Below, one piece after another: positions 1 to 5,138 of a stretch of DNA of 6,598 nucleotides; within the stretch, counting starts at the first letter, position 1; every line of letters begins with the position of its first letter. The DNA comes from CAYGXH01 sp964354485 (GTDB taxonomy: Bacteria > Bacteroidota > Ignavibacteria > UBA10030 > SZUA-254), in NCBI GenBank assembly GCA_964354485.1, contig CAYGZY010000123.1:1-6598 (forward strand). Reading direction: 5' to 3'. The position numbers and the translations under genes are program-made. The notes under the pieces were generated by a model. It was given only the letters and a program-made list of their open reading frames with translations. It was not told the DNA's origin and did no database searches.

Positions 1-462
1 TTTCCCGTCAACTTCGGTCCACCGGGTCACAAGACCGCGAAAGATGCTGTCGAGCTGCGTTGTACGCAGTCGGCTAACCGTGTTTTCGGAATTCACGATA
101 ACTGCAATGCCGTCGATGGCGATCTTGTATTCTTTAAAATCGATTTGCGCCCTTTTCGCGACCTCGCGCTCTTCCGTATTTAGAGGGCGGGAAGAAACGA
201 TGAATTTAATCGTATCATTGAAAATTCTTGTTATCGCCTCACGGGTAGTTGCCGTGATGATATCGAGGTGCGCATTGGTGTAAAGACTTTCAAACTTTTC
301 TTCCTGCTGTCGTATCATGGGTAGAACAGTTTCCGAAACGACAATGGTAATTGAACCCTTTGTCGGCAGTTCGGTTTTTTCACCGATACATCCGAGGATG
401 GATATGCTGATGATGCACATCCACCCCCAGAGAATTACTGAATATGTTCTATGCTTCTTCAT
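1..462 (-). CDS. PstS-like phosphate-binding lipoprotein (3' end missing)
   Basis: The frame is open from an ATG at 462 to the left window edge (154 codons), so the C-terminal part is cut off. The first 25 residues look like a lipoprotein signal peptide: a basic start (MKKHR), a hydrophobic stretch, then a lipobox ending ILGC with Cys25 (codon 388-390). After this comes a type 2 periplasmic-binding fold of the PstS/PBP-like kind, seen in ITIVVSETVLPMI, then a pattern of alternating strands and helices, VSSRPLNTEE, a strand reading IAIDGIAVIVN, and LDSIFRGLVTRWTEV. These are typical steps of phosphate-binding PstS-family proteins. It would be anchored in a membrane facing the periplasm and would bind phosphate or a similar oxyanion. 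No pstC, pstA or pstB gene is visible. Its start overlaps the preceding small gene by 14 bp, which suggests translational coupling and places it at the end of the Ton operon. No clear ribosome binding site precedes 462. An ATG at 420 has a G-rich stretch before it but would lose the basic start of the signal peptide. Substrate is inferred from family only. Confidence 0.85.
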   Translation of the reverse strand, partial: MKKHRTYSVILWGWMCIISISILGCIGEKTELPTKGSITIVVSETVLPMIRQQEEKFESLYTNAHLDIITATTREAITRIFNDTIKFIVSSRPLNTEEREVAKRAQIDFKEYKIAIDGIAVIVNSENTVSRLRTTQLDSIFRGLVTRWTEVDGK

Positions 463-652
463 TGCGCTTTTTGACACTTATCATAACAATCCGATATGCC
501 GCGTAGAGCACCATCATACTGCCGAGAATAATCCTGAAGTTCGTCGGGATGGAATCGGGGAGTGAATACCCCGCCAGTACAACGATACCGACTACTAGAA
601 TGAGTCCGGCGGTGATATAGCTCGTGATGCGGATTATCGATTGCGCGTGCAT
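449..652 (-). CDS. Small two-helix membrane protein, unknown function
   Basis: This 67-residue protein has two predicted membrane helices, about residues 11-29 (ITAGLILVVGIVVLAGY) and 39-58 (FRIILGSMMVLYAAYRIVMI). They are joined by a short loop (SLPDSIPTN) and followed by a basic tail (VKKRNEEA) that probably faces the cytoplasm. I do not recognise a named family. The pattern R-x3-G followed by LY-x2-YR in the second helix looks like a real conserved core, and I recall similar short proteins near tonB genes in the FCB group, though I cannot check this here. It lies 9 bp after tonB and overlaps the next gene by 14 bp, which argues that it is a real operon member. The tonB stop codon is in the same frame three codons upstream, so the ATG at 652 is the only sensible start. 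Only a weak ribosome binding site is seen, so translation probably depends on ribosomes finishing tonB. It might be an accessory subunit of the Ton motor or of the PstS-like protein; this is inference. Confidence 0.75.
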   Translation of the reverse strand: MHAQSIIRITSYITAGLILVVGIVVLAGYSLPDSIPTNFRIILGSMMVLYAAYRIVMISVKKRNEEA

Positions 653-661
653 AGAAATATC

Positions 662-1384
662 TTACTTATTCAGCTTGAAGCGGAACGGTACCGCCGCCCA
701 CACGGCGACCGGACCGTTATTCATGATTGCGGGTGTGAAGACCCACTGCAGGGCCGCTGCTTTTGCCGGTTCATTGAAGATTTCCGCGTCGCTCTTCATA
801 ACAACCGCCTTCTTTGCCTTACCTTCTTTATCAACCAAGATTTTCACCCATACGGTTCCTTCGACGCCGGCACGGCGCGCGATTTCCGGGTAATCCGGCT
901 GAACCTGCTTCACCGGAACCGGTAGTTTTTCAACCGGTAAGAAGTCAGGCGGATCGTCTTCGATCTGAAGGTCCTGCTCAATCTGAACCTGATCATCTCC
1001 GCCCTGTTGTGAAATTACCGGGCTCTGGATGGCAGAGAGTTCCTGCTGAGTAGCGATCGTCTGTTCCGGACTCACTTCGGCATCCGGTACGGGCACAGGT
1101 ATACCGACCGCCGGTCTCGCAACAGGGACACTGACTGCCACTGCTGCCGATGCTTCCGTTTCCGTGAGGGACGGAGGCGGACCAAGGTCCGTATATTTCG
1201 TGAGACGCACCATTCGGATGGGTTCGTCTTCTTCAGTGAGGTAACCGACGAGATAATACGTACCGATTAGCATGAGGTGGAACGCAACTGCGATGGACAA
1301 CGCGATCGTCAGGTGGCGTTTGTAATGGAGCCGGAGTTCCTGAAAACCGAATTGTGCAACTGCAACTATTGTTTTTGCTGTCAT
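662..1384 (-). CDS. tonB: TonB energy transducer
   Basis: TonB links the ExbB/ExbD proton motor of the inner membrane to outer-membrane TonB-dependent receptors. The 240-residue protein has a cytoplasmic start of about 25 residues, longer than in E. coli TonB. One membrane helix follows (about 25-49), carrying His36, which probably corresponds to the conserved His20 of E. coli TonB. Next comes a periplasmic linker (about 50-152) rich in Pro, Val and acidic residues but without the classic Glu-Pro/Lys-Pro repeats. The TonB C-terminal domain (about 153-240) shows VQPDYPEIARRAGVEGTVWV, then VDKEGKAKKAVV, AALQWVFTPA and PFRFKL, the usual family signatures. The start is fixed by an AAGGAG at 1393-1398, 8 bp before the ATG. 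It begins 16 bp after the second exbD and is followed after 9 bp by the small membrane gene, so it is inside the operon. The receptors it serves are not in the window. Confidence 0.95.
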   Translation of the reverse strand: MTAKTIVAVAQFGFQELRLHYKRHLTIALSIAVAFHLMLIGTYYLVGYLTEEDEPIRMVRLTKYTDLGPPPSLTETEASAAVAVSVPVARPAVGIPVPVPDAEVSPEQTIATQQELSAIQSPVISQQGGDDQVQIEQDLQIEDDPPDFLPVEKLPVPVKQVQPDYPEIARRAGVEGTVWVKILVDKEGKAKKAVVMKSDAEIFNEPAKAAALQWVFTPAIMNNGPVAVWAAVPFRFKLNK

Positions 1385-1400
1385 AGTTTATTCTCCTTCC

Positions 1401-1895
1401 TCACATAACCTTTGCAAGAATCTTTTTATCGACTTCCTGCATTGGTGCCAGGCTGAAGCGTGTTATATCTGCAAGATTCAGCTCATCCATGATATCGACC
1501 ATCATGGTGTACTTACCCTTCCGGTCGATTTTGATTAATGTGATTAACTTCGGATTTTCCTGATTTTTCTGAACGAGAAAACCCTGCAGAGTATTGAAAT
1601 CAATTTTCTGTGGATCATCAACGCCGACATTCCAGTAGAGAGTGCCATCCTCCTTGACACGGATCGTCATGAGGTTGCTCTGTGCAACTTCTACGTTCGC
1701 ATTGCTCGGAGGGATGTTGATTTCCATCGTCTGCGGTTTGTTCATCGTTGTTGTCAGCATGAAGAACGTCAGGAGCAGGAATGCAATATCGACCATAGGC
1801 GTGTTGTCGATTTTTATTCCAAGCCTACGTTTTTTCTTCTTCTTGCCTTTCTTTCGTGCGGCGCCGCGGGGCCCGCTAGTATCGACCATACCCAT
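1401..1895 (-). CDS. exbD: ExbD family proton-channel subunit (second copy)
   Basis: This 164-residue ExbD/TolR protein would work with ExbB to convert proton flow into movement of TonB. It has a lysine-rich cytoplasmic start (residues 14-24 are almost all Lys or Arg). The motif IDNTPMVDIAFLLLTFFMLT then forms the single membrane helix, with Asp36 in the place of the proton-carrying Asp25 of E. coli ExbD. The periplasmic part (about 55-164) has the usual ExbD ending, LITLIKIDRKGKYTMMVDIM followed by ITRFSLAP. Its membrane segment is nearly identical to that of the ExbD just upstream, but the periplasmic part is divergent and the basic tail is unique to this copy. The start is supported by an AAGGAG at 1904-1909 that overlaps the preceding gene's TAA stop, 8 bp before the ATG. 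TolR is an alternative name for the family, but the TonB next door makes ExbD the better call. Confidence 0.93.
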   Translation of the reverse strand: MGMVDTSGPRGAARKKGKKKKKRRLGIKIDNTPMVDIAFLLLTFFMLTTTMNKPQTMEINIPPSNANVEVAQSNLMTIRVKEDGTLYWNVGVDDPQKIDFNTLQGFLVQKNQENPKLITLIKIDRKGKYTMMVDIMDELNLADITRFSLAPMQEVDKKILAKVM

Positions 1896-1903
1896 AGTAA
1901 ATT

Positions 1904-1909
1904 CTCCTT
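1904..1909 (-). promoter_or_regulatory. Ribosome binding site of the second exbD, overlapping the upstream stop
   Basis: On the minus strand TAAGGAG joins the TAA stop of the first exbD (1908-1910) to the ribosome binding site of the next gene, 8 bp before its ATG at 1895. A ribosome ending the first ExbD sits on the start signal of the second, so the two paralogues are probably made in a coupled ratio. The tonB leader (AAGGAG at 1393-1398) has the same spacing and a nearly identical sequence up to the ATG. Confidence 0.8.
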
Positions 1910-2372
1910 AATCCCTTTCTAAATCCGTGACAAGGTTAAAACGCGTTATTTGGGTTTTCTGGAGGATGTCCATGACATCTTCCGCTATTCCGTATTCCGA
2001 TTCGCGATCACCCTTCACTACCGTTCTGAGTTTTGGATTGGCTATTCGGGCGCGAATAAGGAGGTCAGGCAGTTCTTTCGTCGTTACCTGTACCCCTAAC
2101 CGCAGCCGGTTTTCCTCTCCGAACAACTTTGCCATGAGGTGCTGAGAGTCAAATCCAAGAATAACCTTATTATCCTTGCTGATCGTGATTGTCATGATGT
2201 TTGACTCCGGCAGCTTGAAATCAGAGTGCGATGAAGGAAGAATGATCTGGACTTCCTCCGGCGGTTTGAACTGGGTTGTCAGCATGAAGAACGTGAGCAG
2301 AAGAAACCCAATATCGACGAGCGGAGTATTGTCGATCGAAATTCCTAATCTGTGTTTTTTTATTTTGGGCAT
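1908..2372 (-). CDS. exbD: ExbD family proton-channel subunit (first copy)
   Basis: This 154-residue ExbD/TolR protein is the first of a tandem pair. A short basic start (MPKIKKHR) leads into IDNTPLVDIGFLLLTFFMLT, the membrane helix with Asp20 at the proton-carrying position. The periplasmic domain runs from about residue 38 to 154, with a strand pair around SNIMTITISKDNKVIL, a segment not matched in the second copy (about residues 73-95), and the ExbD-type ending VVKGDRESEYGIAEDVMDIL then ITRFNLVTD. It begins 19 bp after the exbB stop, with a modest GAGG-type ribosome binding site about 8 bp before the ATG. Both copies keep the key Asp and the domain ending, so both look functional. Two different ExbD proteins could form a heterodimer in the ExbB pentamer; that is inference. 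Confidence 0.93.
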   Translation of the reverse strand: MPKIKKHRLGISIDNTPLVDIGFLLLTFFMLTTQFKPPEEVQIILPSSHSDFKLPESNIMTITISKDNKVILGFDSQHLMAKLFGEENRLRLGVQVTTKELPDLLIRARIANPKLRTVVKGDRESEYGIAEDVMDILQKTQITRFNLVTDLERD

Positions 2373-2391
2373 ATTTTTGCCTCTTTCAGGG

Positions 2392-3165
2392 CTACTTTAC
2401 TTTTAAAGTCTGAATCATGTCGAAACTTGCTTCGTCTATCATATAGGTGAATGTGTCAACTTTGTTCACGAAGAAGTTGTACGCTATGATACCGACGATA
2501 GCGGCGAAAATTCCGAGAGCCGTATTGACGAGCGCTTCGGAGATACCGATGGAGAGCTGGATTGCGTCCGGCGCTCCTGCCTGAGCGAGTGCCTGGAACG
2601 CACGGATCATACCGATAACCGTTCCGAACAGACCAAGCATCGTCGCGATAGATGCTATCGTGGAAAGGATGATCAGATTCTTTTCGAGAATCGGCATCTC
2701 AAGTGCGGTCGCTTCTTCAATTGCACGCTGGACTTCAGCCATCTGCTTCTCGGCATCAAGAATTTTGTTCTCTTTTTTCAATTCCTGATATTTCTCGAGG
2801 CCTGCCCGCAGAATGTTCGCCATTGAACCGCGCTGTCTCTCACATTCCTTTAAAGCGCCTTCAATGTTGTTATCGCTGAGATTTTTCTGAACGTTCTTGA
2901 GGAACGTCGCCACGGCGCCGCGACCCTGCGCTTTCCTGAGCGAAAGAGTACGTTCAATGATGAATGTAATGACTATGATCGAGGCGGCTATAAGGGACGG
3001 AACGACATAACCACCCGTATATACCATACCCATCAGGTTGTTGGGCTTCATCCGGTTTGTCCCGTCAAAAAAGTTACCAGGATTTCCAAGAATAAACCAC
3101 CAGATAACGAATCCAACCACGATCGAGGTAAATATAACAATCGATACAAAAGTGGATTGTTTCAT
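2392..3165 (-). CDS. exbB: ExbB/TolQ/MotA family proton-channel protein
   Basis: ExbB forms the pentameric inner-membrane channel that surrounds ExbD and drives TonB. In this 257-residue protein I see four hydrophobic segments, about 6-27, 52-72, 163-186 and 212-234, with a large cytoplasmic region (about 75-160) between the second and third, rich in charged helix. The family signatures are present: MLGLFGTVIGMIRAF (about 176-190) and ISEALVNTALGIFAAI (208-223). By alignment from memory, Glu210, Thr215 and Thr182 match E. coli ExbB Glu176, Thr181 and Thr148, which line the proton path. The extra N-terminal helix gives four segments in place of the three of E. coli ExbB; I believe longer forms occur in the FCB group. 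The start is set by an AGGAG at 3174-3178, 8 bp before the ATG. It lies 34 bp after the STAS gene, with no obvious terminator or strong promoter between, so it is probably in the same transcript. Confidence 0.95.
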   Translation of the reverse strand: MKQSTFVSIVIFTSIVVGFVIWWFILGNPGNFFDGTNRMKPNNLMGMVYTGGYVVPSLIAASIIVITFIIERTLSLRKAQGRGAVATFLKNVQKNLSDNNIEGALKECERQRGSMANILRAGLEKYQELKKENKILDAEKQMAEVQRAIEEATALEMPILEKNLIILSTIASIATMLGLFGTVIGMIRAFQALAQAGAPDAIQLSIGISEALVNTALGIFAAIVGIIAYNFFVNKVDTFTYMIDEASFDMIQTLKVK

Positions 3166-3199
3166 TTGTATGACTCCTATAAATGATGATAATAAATAA

Positions 3200-3565
3200 T
3201 TAATGTGATTTTGAATTTTTTTCTAAAAAACTCTCGACGGCTTCGTCAACAGATTCCTGTACGTCGAATATGCTGATGAGCCGTGTTATCGTAAAAAGAT
3301 TCCGGATGTTCTTGCTGATGCCGACAAGCTTGATTTCACCATCGTTCTTTTTAAAACTTGCATGTGCAGAGAGTACGGCTCCTAAACCTAGACTGTTCAT
3401 GTAATTAACCCTCTGCAAATCAATGATAAGGGATTTGCTTCCCTGCTCGAGAAAATCTGCAACTTCCTCTCTGAAACGATCGGTATCTTCGTCTCCTGTT
3501 AACGAGCCCCTCACTTCGATGATGGCGATCTCTCCGTCGTGGATTGTTTTTGATTTAATAGTCAT
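3200..3565 (-). CDS. STAS domain protein, SpoIIAA/anti-anti-sigma factor type
   Basis: This 121-residue protein is a single stand-alone STAS domain. It shows the expected order: IAIIEVRGSLTGDEDTDRF near residues 13-31, then LIIDLQRVNYMNSLGLGAVL (46-65), then a strand with IKLVGISKNI and a C-terminal helix. Ser58 in NSLGLG aligns with the serine that is phosphorylated in SpoIIAA-type anti-sigma factor antagonists. The Asp before it is Asn here, and the residue after it is Leu where Ser/Thr is common. In such systems a serine kinase (RsbW/SpoIIAB type) phosphorylates the antagonist and a PP2C phosphatase reverses it; neither is in this window. It is the first gene after the sigma54-like promoter and lies 34 bp before exbB. 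Whether it regulates a sigma factor, acts on a membrane partner as MlaB does, or is just co-expressed cannot be told from sequence. The ATG at 3565 lacks a recognisable ribosome binding site, but no better start exists, because the next Met is residue 56, inside the domain. Confidence 0.9.
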   Translation of the reverse strand: MTIKSKTIHDGEIAIIEVRGSLTGDEDTDRFREEVADFLEQGSKSLIIDLQRVNYMNSLGLGAVLSAHASFKKNDGEIKLVGISKNIRNLFTITRLISIFDVQESVDEAVESFLEKNSKSH

Positions 3566-3605
3566 TGGGAAAATTATAGTTATTACTTGGCTACATTTAT
3601 ACTAC

Positions 3606-3620
3606 ACAAGAGTTGTGCCA
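3606..3620 (-). promoter_or_regulatory. Candidate sigma54 (RpoN) promoter of the STAS-exbB-exbD-exbD-tonB operon
   Basis: On the minus strand the sequence reads TGGCAC-AACTC-TTGT. It matches the sigma54 consensus TGGCAC-N5-TTGC at all fixed positions except the last C, with exact spacing between the -24 GG and the -12 element. The predicted transcription start is near 3594, about 29 bp before the ATG at 3565. The adjacent response regulator has the GAYTGA loop needed to activate sigma54 polymerase, and paired dyads lie upstream. The T in place of C at -12 may make the promoter weaker. Confidence 0.6.
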
Positions 3621-3714
3621 AATATTTTTTACGATTCGAATTGCGGAATTATCGGAAACAGAGTCAGGATTTGGGTTTTTGCTTAGGGGATTCCACCTTC
3701 TCTCGGGCACTCAG

Positions 3715-3729
3715 ATTGCATTATGCAAT
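3715..3729. promoter_or_regulatory. Dyad ATTGCAT-T-ATGCAAT, candidate activator site (proximal)
   Basis: This is a perfect inverted repeat with 7-bp arms and one central base. It is centred at 3722, about 128 bp upstream of the predicted start of the sigma54-like promoter. It shares the core ATTGCA-N3-TGCAAT with the dyad at 3790-3806; I found no further full copy by eye. This fits an enhancer site for a dimeric NtrC-type activator, most simply the regulator encoded just upstream. Binding by that protein is inferred. Confidence 0.6.
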
Positions 3730-3789
3730 GGTGTTATTATAAAAGAAGCGGCGTGATGGTGAATTCATTAAAACATGAGGAAATATGGA

Positions 3790-3806
3790 TATTGCATTTT
3801 GCAATA
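3790..3806. promoter_or_regulatory. Dyad TATTGCA-TTT-TGCAATA, candidate activator site (distal)
   Basis: This is a perfect inverted repeat with 7-bp arms and a 3-bp centre, centred at 3798, about 204 bp upstream of the predicted transcription start. It lies 76 bp (roughly seven helical turns) from the proximal dyad, so the two sites face nearly the same side of the DNA, as expected for cooperative binding of activator dimers. It sits only 6 bp past the stop codon of the response regulator. No T-run follows on the minus strand, so it does not look like a terminator. Confidence 0.6.
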
Positions 3807-3812
3807 CCTGCA

Positions 3813-5138
3813 TCAAATTCCATATTTTTTCCGTTTCCTCCACAGAGTCGCCGGATCAATATTTAGGAGCCGGGCCGCTTCTTCAAAATCACCGGTCGCC
3901 TTTAAAACACGCACAATATGGTATCTTTCGACGGCCTCCAGTGAAAGCAGACCCGCCTTGAACTCGTTTGGATTCCGTAATTCGGGTGGTAAATGGGACA
4001 CATTGATAACCTTCTGTTTTGCAAGAAGTACAGCCCTTTCCATGACGTTTTCCAGCTCACGAACATTTCCGGGCCAGGAGTGAGAGATGAGGATCTGGAG
4101 AGCCTCGGTATCGACATCGATGTCGACTTGTGGGGAGAATTTCTTGAGGAAGTGATGGATGAGCAGAAGAATATCCTCCGGTCGTTCACGGAGAGGAGGC
4201 AAAATGATACGCACGGCATTGATACGATAGTAGATGTCCTCTCTGAAACTTCCACCTTTCAGCGAGTCGGCAAGTTTTTTATTGGTTGCCGCAACTACTC
4301 TGACATCCACCTTCCGTGTAACATTTTCACCGACCCGTTCAAATTCGCGATGCTGGAGAAAGCGCAGAAGCTTGACCTGCGCGGAAGGAGATATGTCTGC
4401 TATCTCATCAAGGAATATCGTACCGCCATCCGCAAGTTCAAATCTCCCTTCACGATCCTTGATTGCTCCAGTATACGCACCCTTTACATGACCAAAAAGT
4501 TCGCTCTCCAGCAAATTTTCTGCAAGAGCTGCGCAGTTGACTTTGATGAACGGTTTATCTTTACGTCCGCTCTGTAAATGAATGTACTGTGCAAAAAGCT
4601 CCTTGCCGGTTCCGCTCTCACCTTCGATGAGAATGGTCAGCATGCTGTTCGCCACCTCGCGGGCAAGGTCGAGCTGCTGACGCATCACTGAATCACGCGT
4701 AAGGATTGTTACCTGAGCCTGGCCGGAGGATAACTGGGTACGGAGTTGCCGGACTTCATCCTGAAGTTTATGGTGGCTGAGCACTTTATCCGCAAAGATC
4801 TGTAGCTCCTGCAAATCGAACGGTTTCTGAAGAAAATCAAAAGCGCCCGATTTGATAGCCGCGACAGCGCTGTCGATTGATCCGTGGGCTGTTATAATGA
4901 CACACGTTGTCGACGGTGATTTCTCCCCTATCGCCTTGACCATCTGAATTCCGTCGATGGGTTGCATCATAAGATCGAGAAACGCAATATCGTATTTCCC
5001 GTTTTCAACAGCTTCCAGCGCATCGGCCGGATTGAGAAAAATCTCAACGTGCAGACCGATTGTCTCCAAACCGATCTTAACGGTCTTGAGTATGTTCGGT
5101 TCATCGTCAACTACAAGGACTCTTCCGCGTTCATTCAT
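3813..5138 (-). CDS. NtrC-family sigma54-dependent response regulator
   Basis: This 441-residue protein would bind upstream DNA sites and use ATP to open sigma54-RNA polymerase complexes once phosphorylated. Residues 5-120 are a receiver domain with acidic residues Asp11/Asp12, phosphate acceptor Asp55 (FLDLMM), Thr83 and Lys105. Residues about 145-375 are the AAA+ domain: Walker A GESGTGKE (173-180), the sigma54-contact loop GAYTGA (220-225, a Tyr variant of GAFTGA), Walker B FLDEI with Asp244/Glu245, then VRVVAATNK and FREDIYYRINAV with PPLRERPEDI. SWPGNVRELEN leads into the C-terminal Fis-type helix-turn-helix (about 416-441, ending TLWRKRKKYGI). All catalytic motifs are intact and the length is normal. 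Its ATG overlaps the kinase TGA stop by 4 bp, and a GGAGG lies about 10 bp before it. A KinB/AlgB-like pair is the nearest architecture I know. The most likely target is the divergence-free promoter region directly downstream (3606-3806). Confidence 0.96.
   Translation of the reverse strand: MNERGRVLVVDDEPNILKTVKIGLETIGLHVEIFLNPADALEAVENGKYDIAFLDLMMQPIDGIQMVKAIGEKSPSTTCVIITAHGSIDSAVAAIKSGAFDFLQKPFDLQELQIFADKVLSHHKLQDEVRQLRTQLSSGQAQVTILTRDSVMRQQLDLAREVANSMLTILIEGESGTGKELFAQYIHLQSGRKDKPFIKVNCAALAENLLESELFGHVKGAYTGAIKDREGRFELADGGTIFLDEIADISPSAQVKLLRFLQHREFERVGENVTRKVDVRVVAATNKKLADSLKGGSFREDIYYRINAVRIILPPLRERPEDILLLIHHFLKKFSPQVDIDVDTEALQILISHSWPGNVRELENVMERAVLLAKQKVINVSHLPPELRNPNEFKAGLLSLEAVERYHIVRVLKATGDFEEAARLLNIDPATLWRKRKKYGI

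Noticed and set aside
3595..3620. sigma70 promoter TTGGCA ... TATAAA overlapping the sigma54-like element
   Set aside because: The spacer would be only about 14 bp, outside the normal range. The sigma54 reading has exact spacing and a supporting context, although a minor sigma70 activity cannot be excluded.
3661..3720. Minus-strand stretch with GGTGGAATCCCC resembling a T-box or structured-RNA motif
   Set aside because: Only a short stretch resembles the T-box core, no specifier stem or terminator/antiterminator pair is seen, and no amino-acid related gene follows.
3790..3806. Distal dyad read as a transcription terminator
   Set aside because: The stem is AT-rich and no T-run follows on the minus strand. 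Its near-copy at 3715-3729 supports a protein-binding site instead.
3993..4577. Long plus-strand open frame of 194 codons antisense to the response regulator
   Set aside because: It lies wholly opposite the conserved AAA+ domain of a clear real gene, shows no domain or signal of its own, and has no evident ribosome binding site. It is a shadow of the coding strand.
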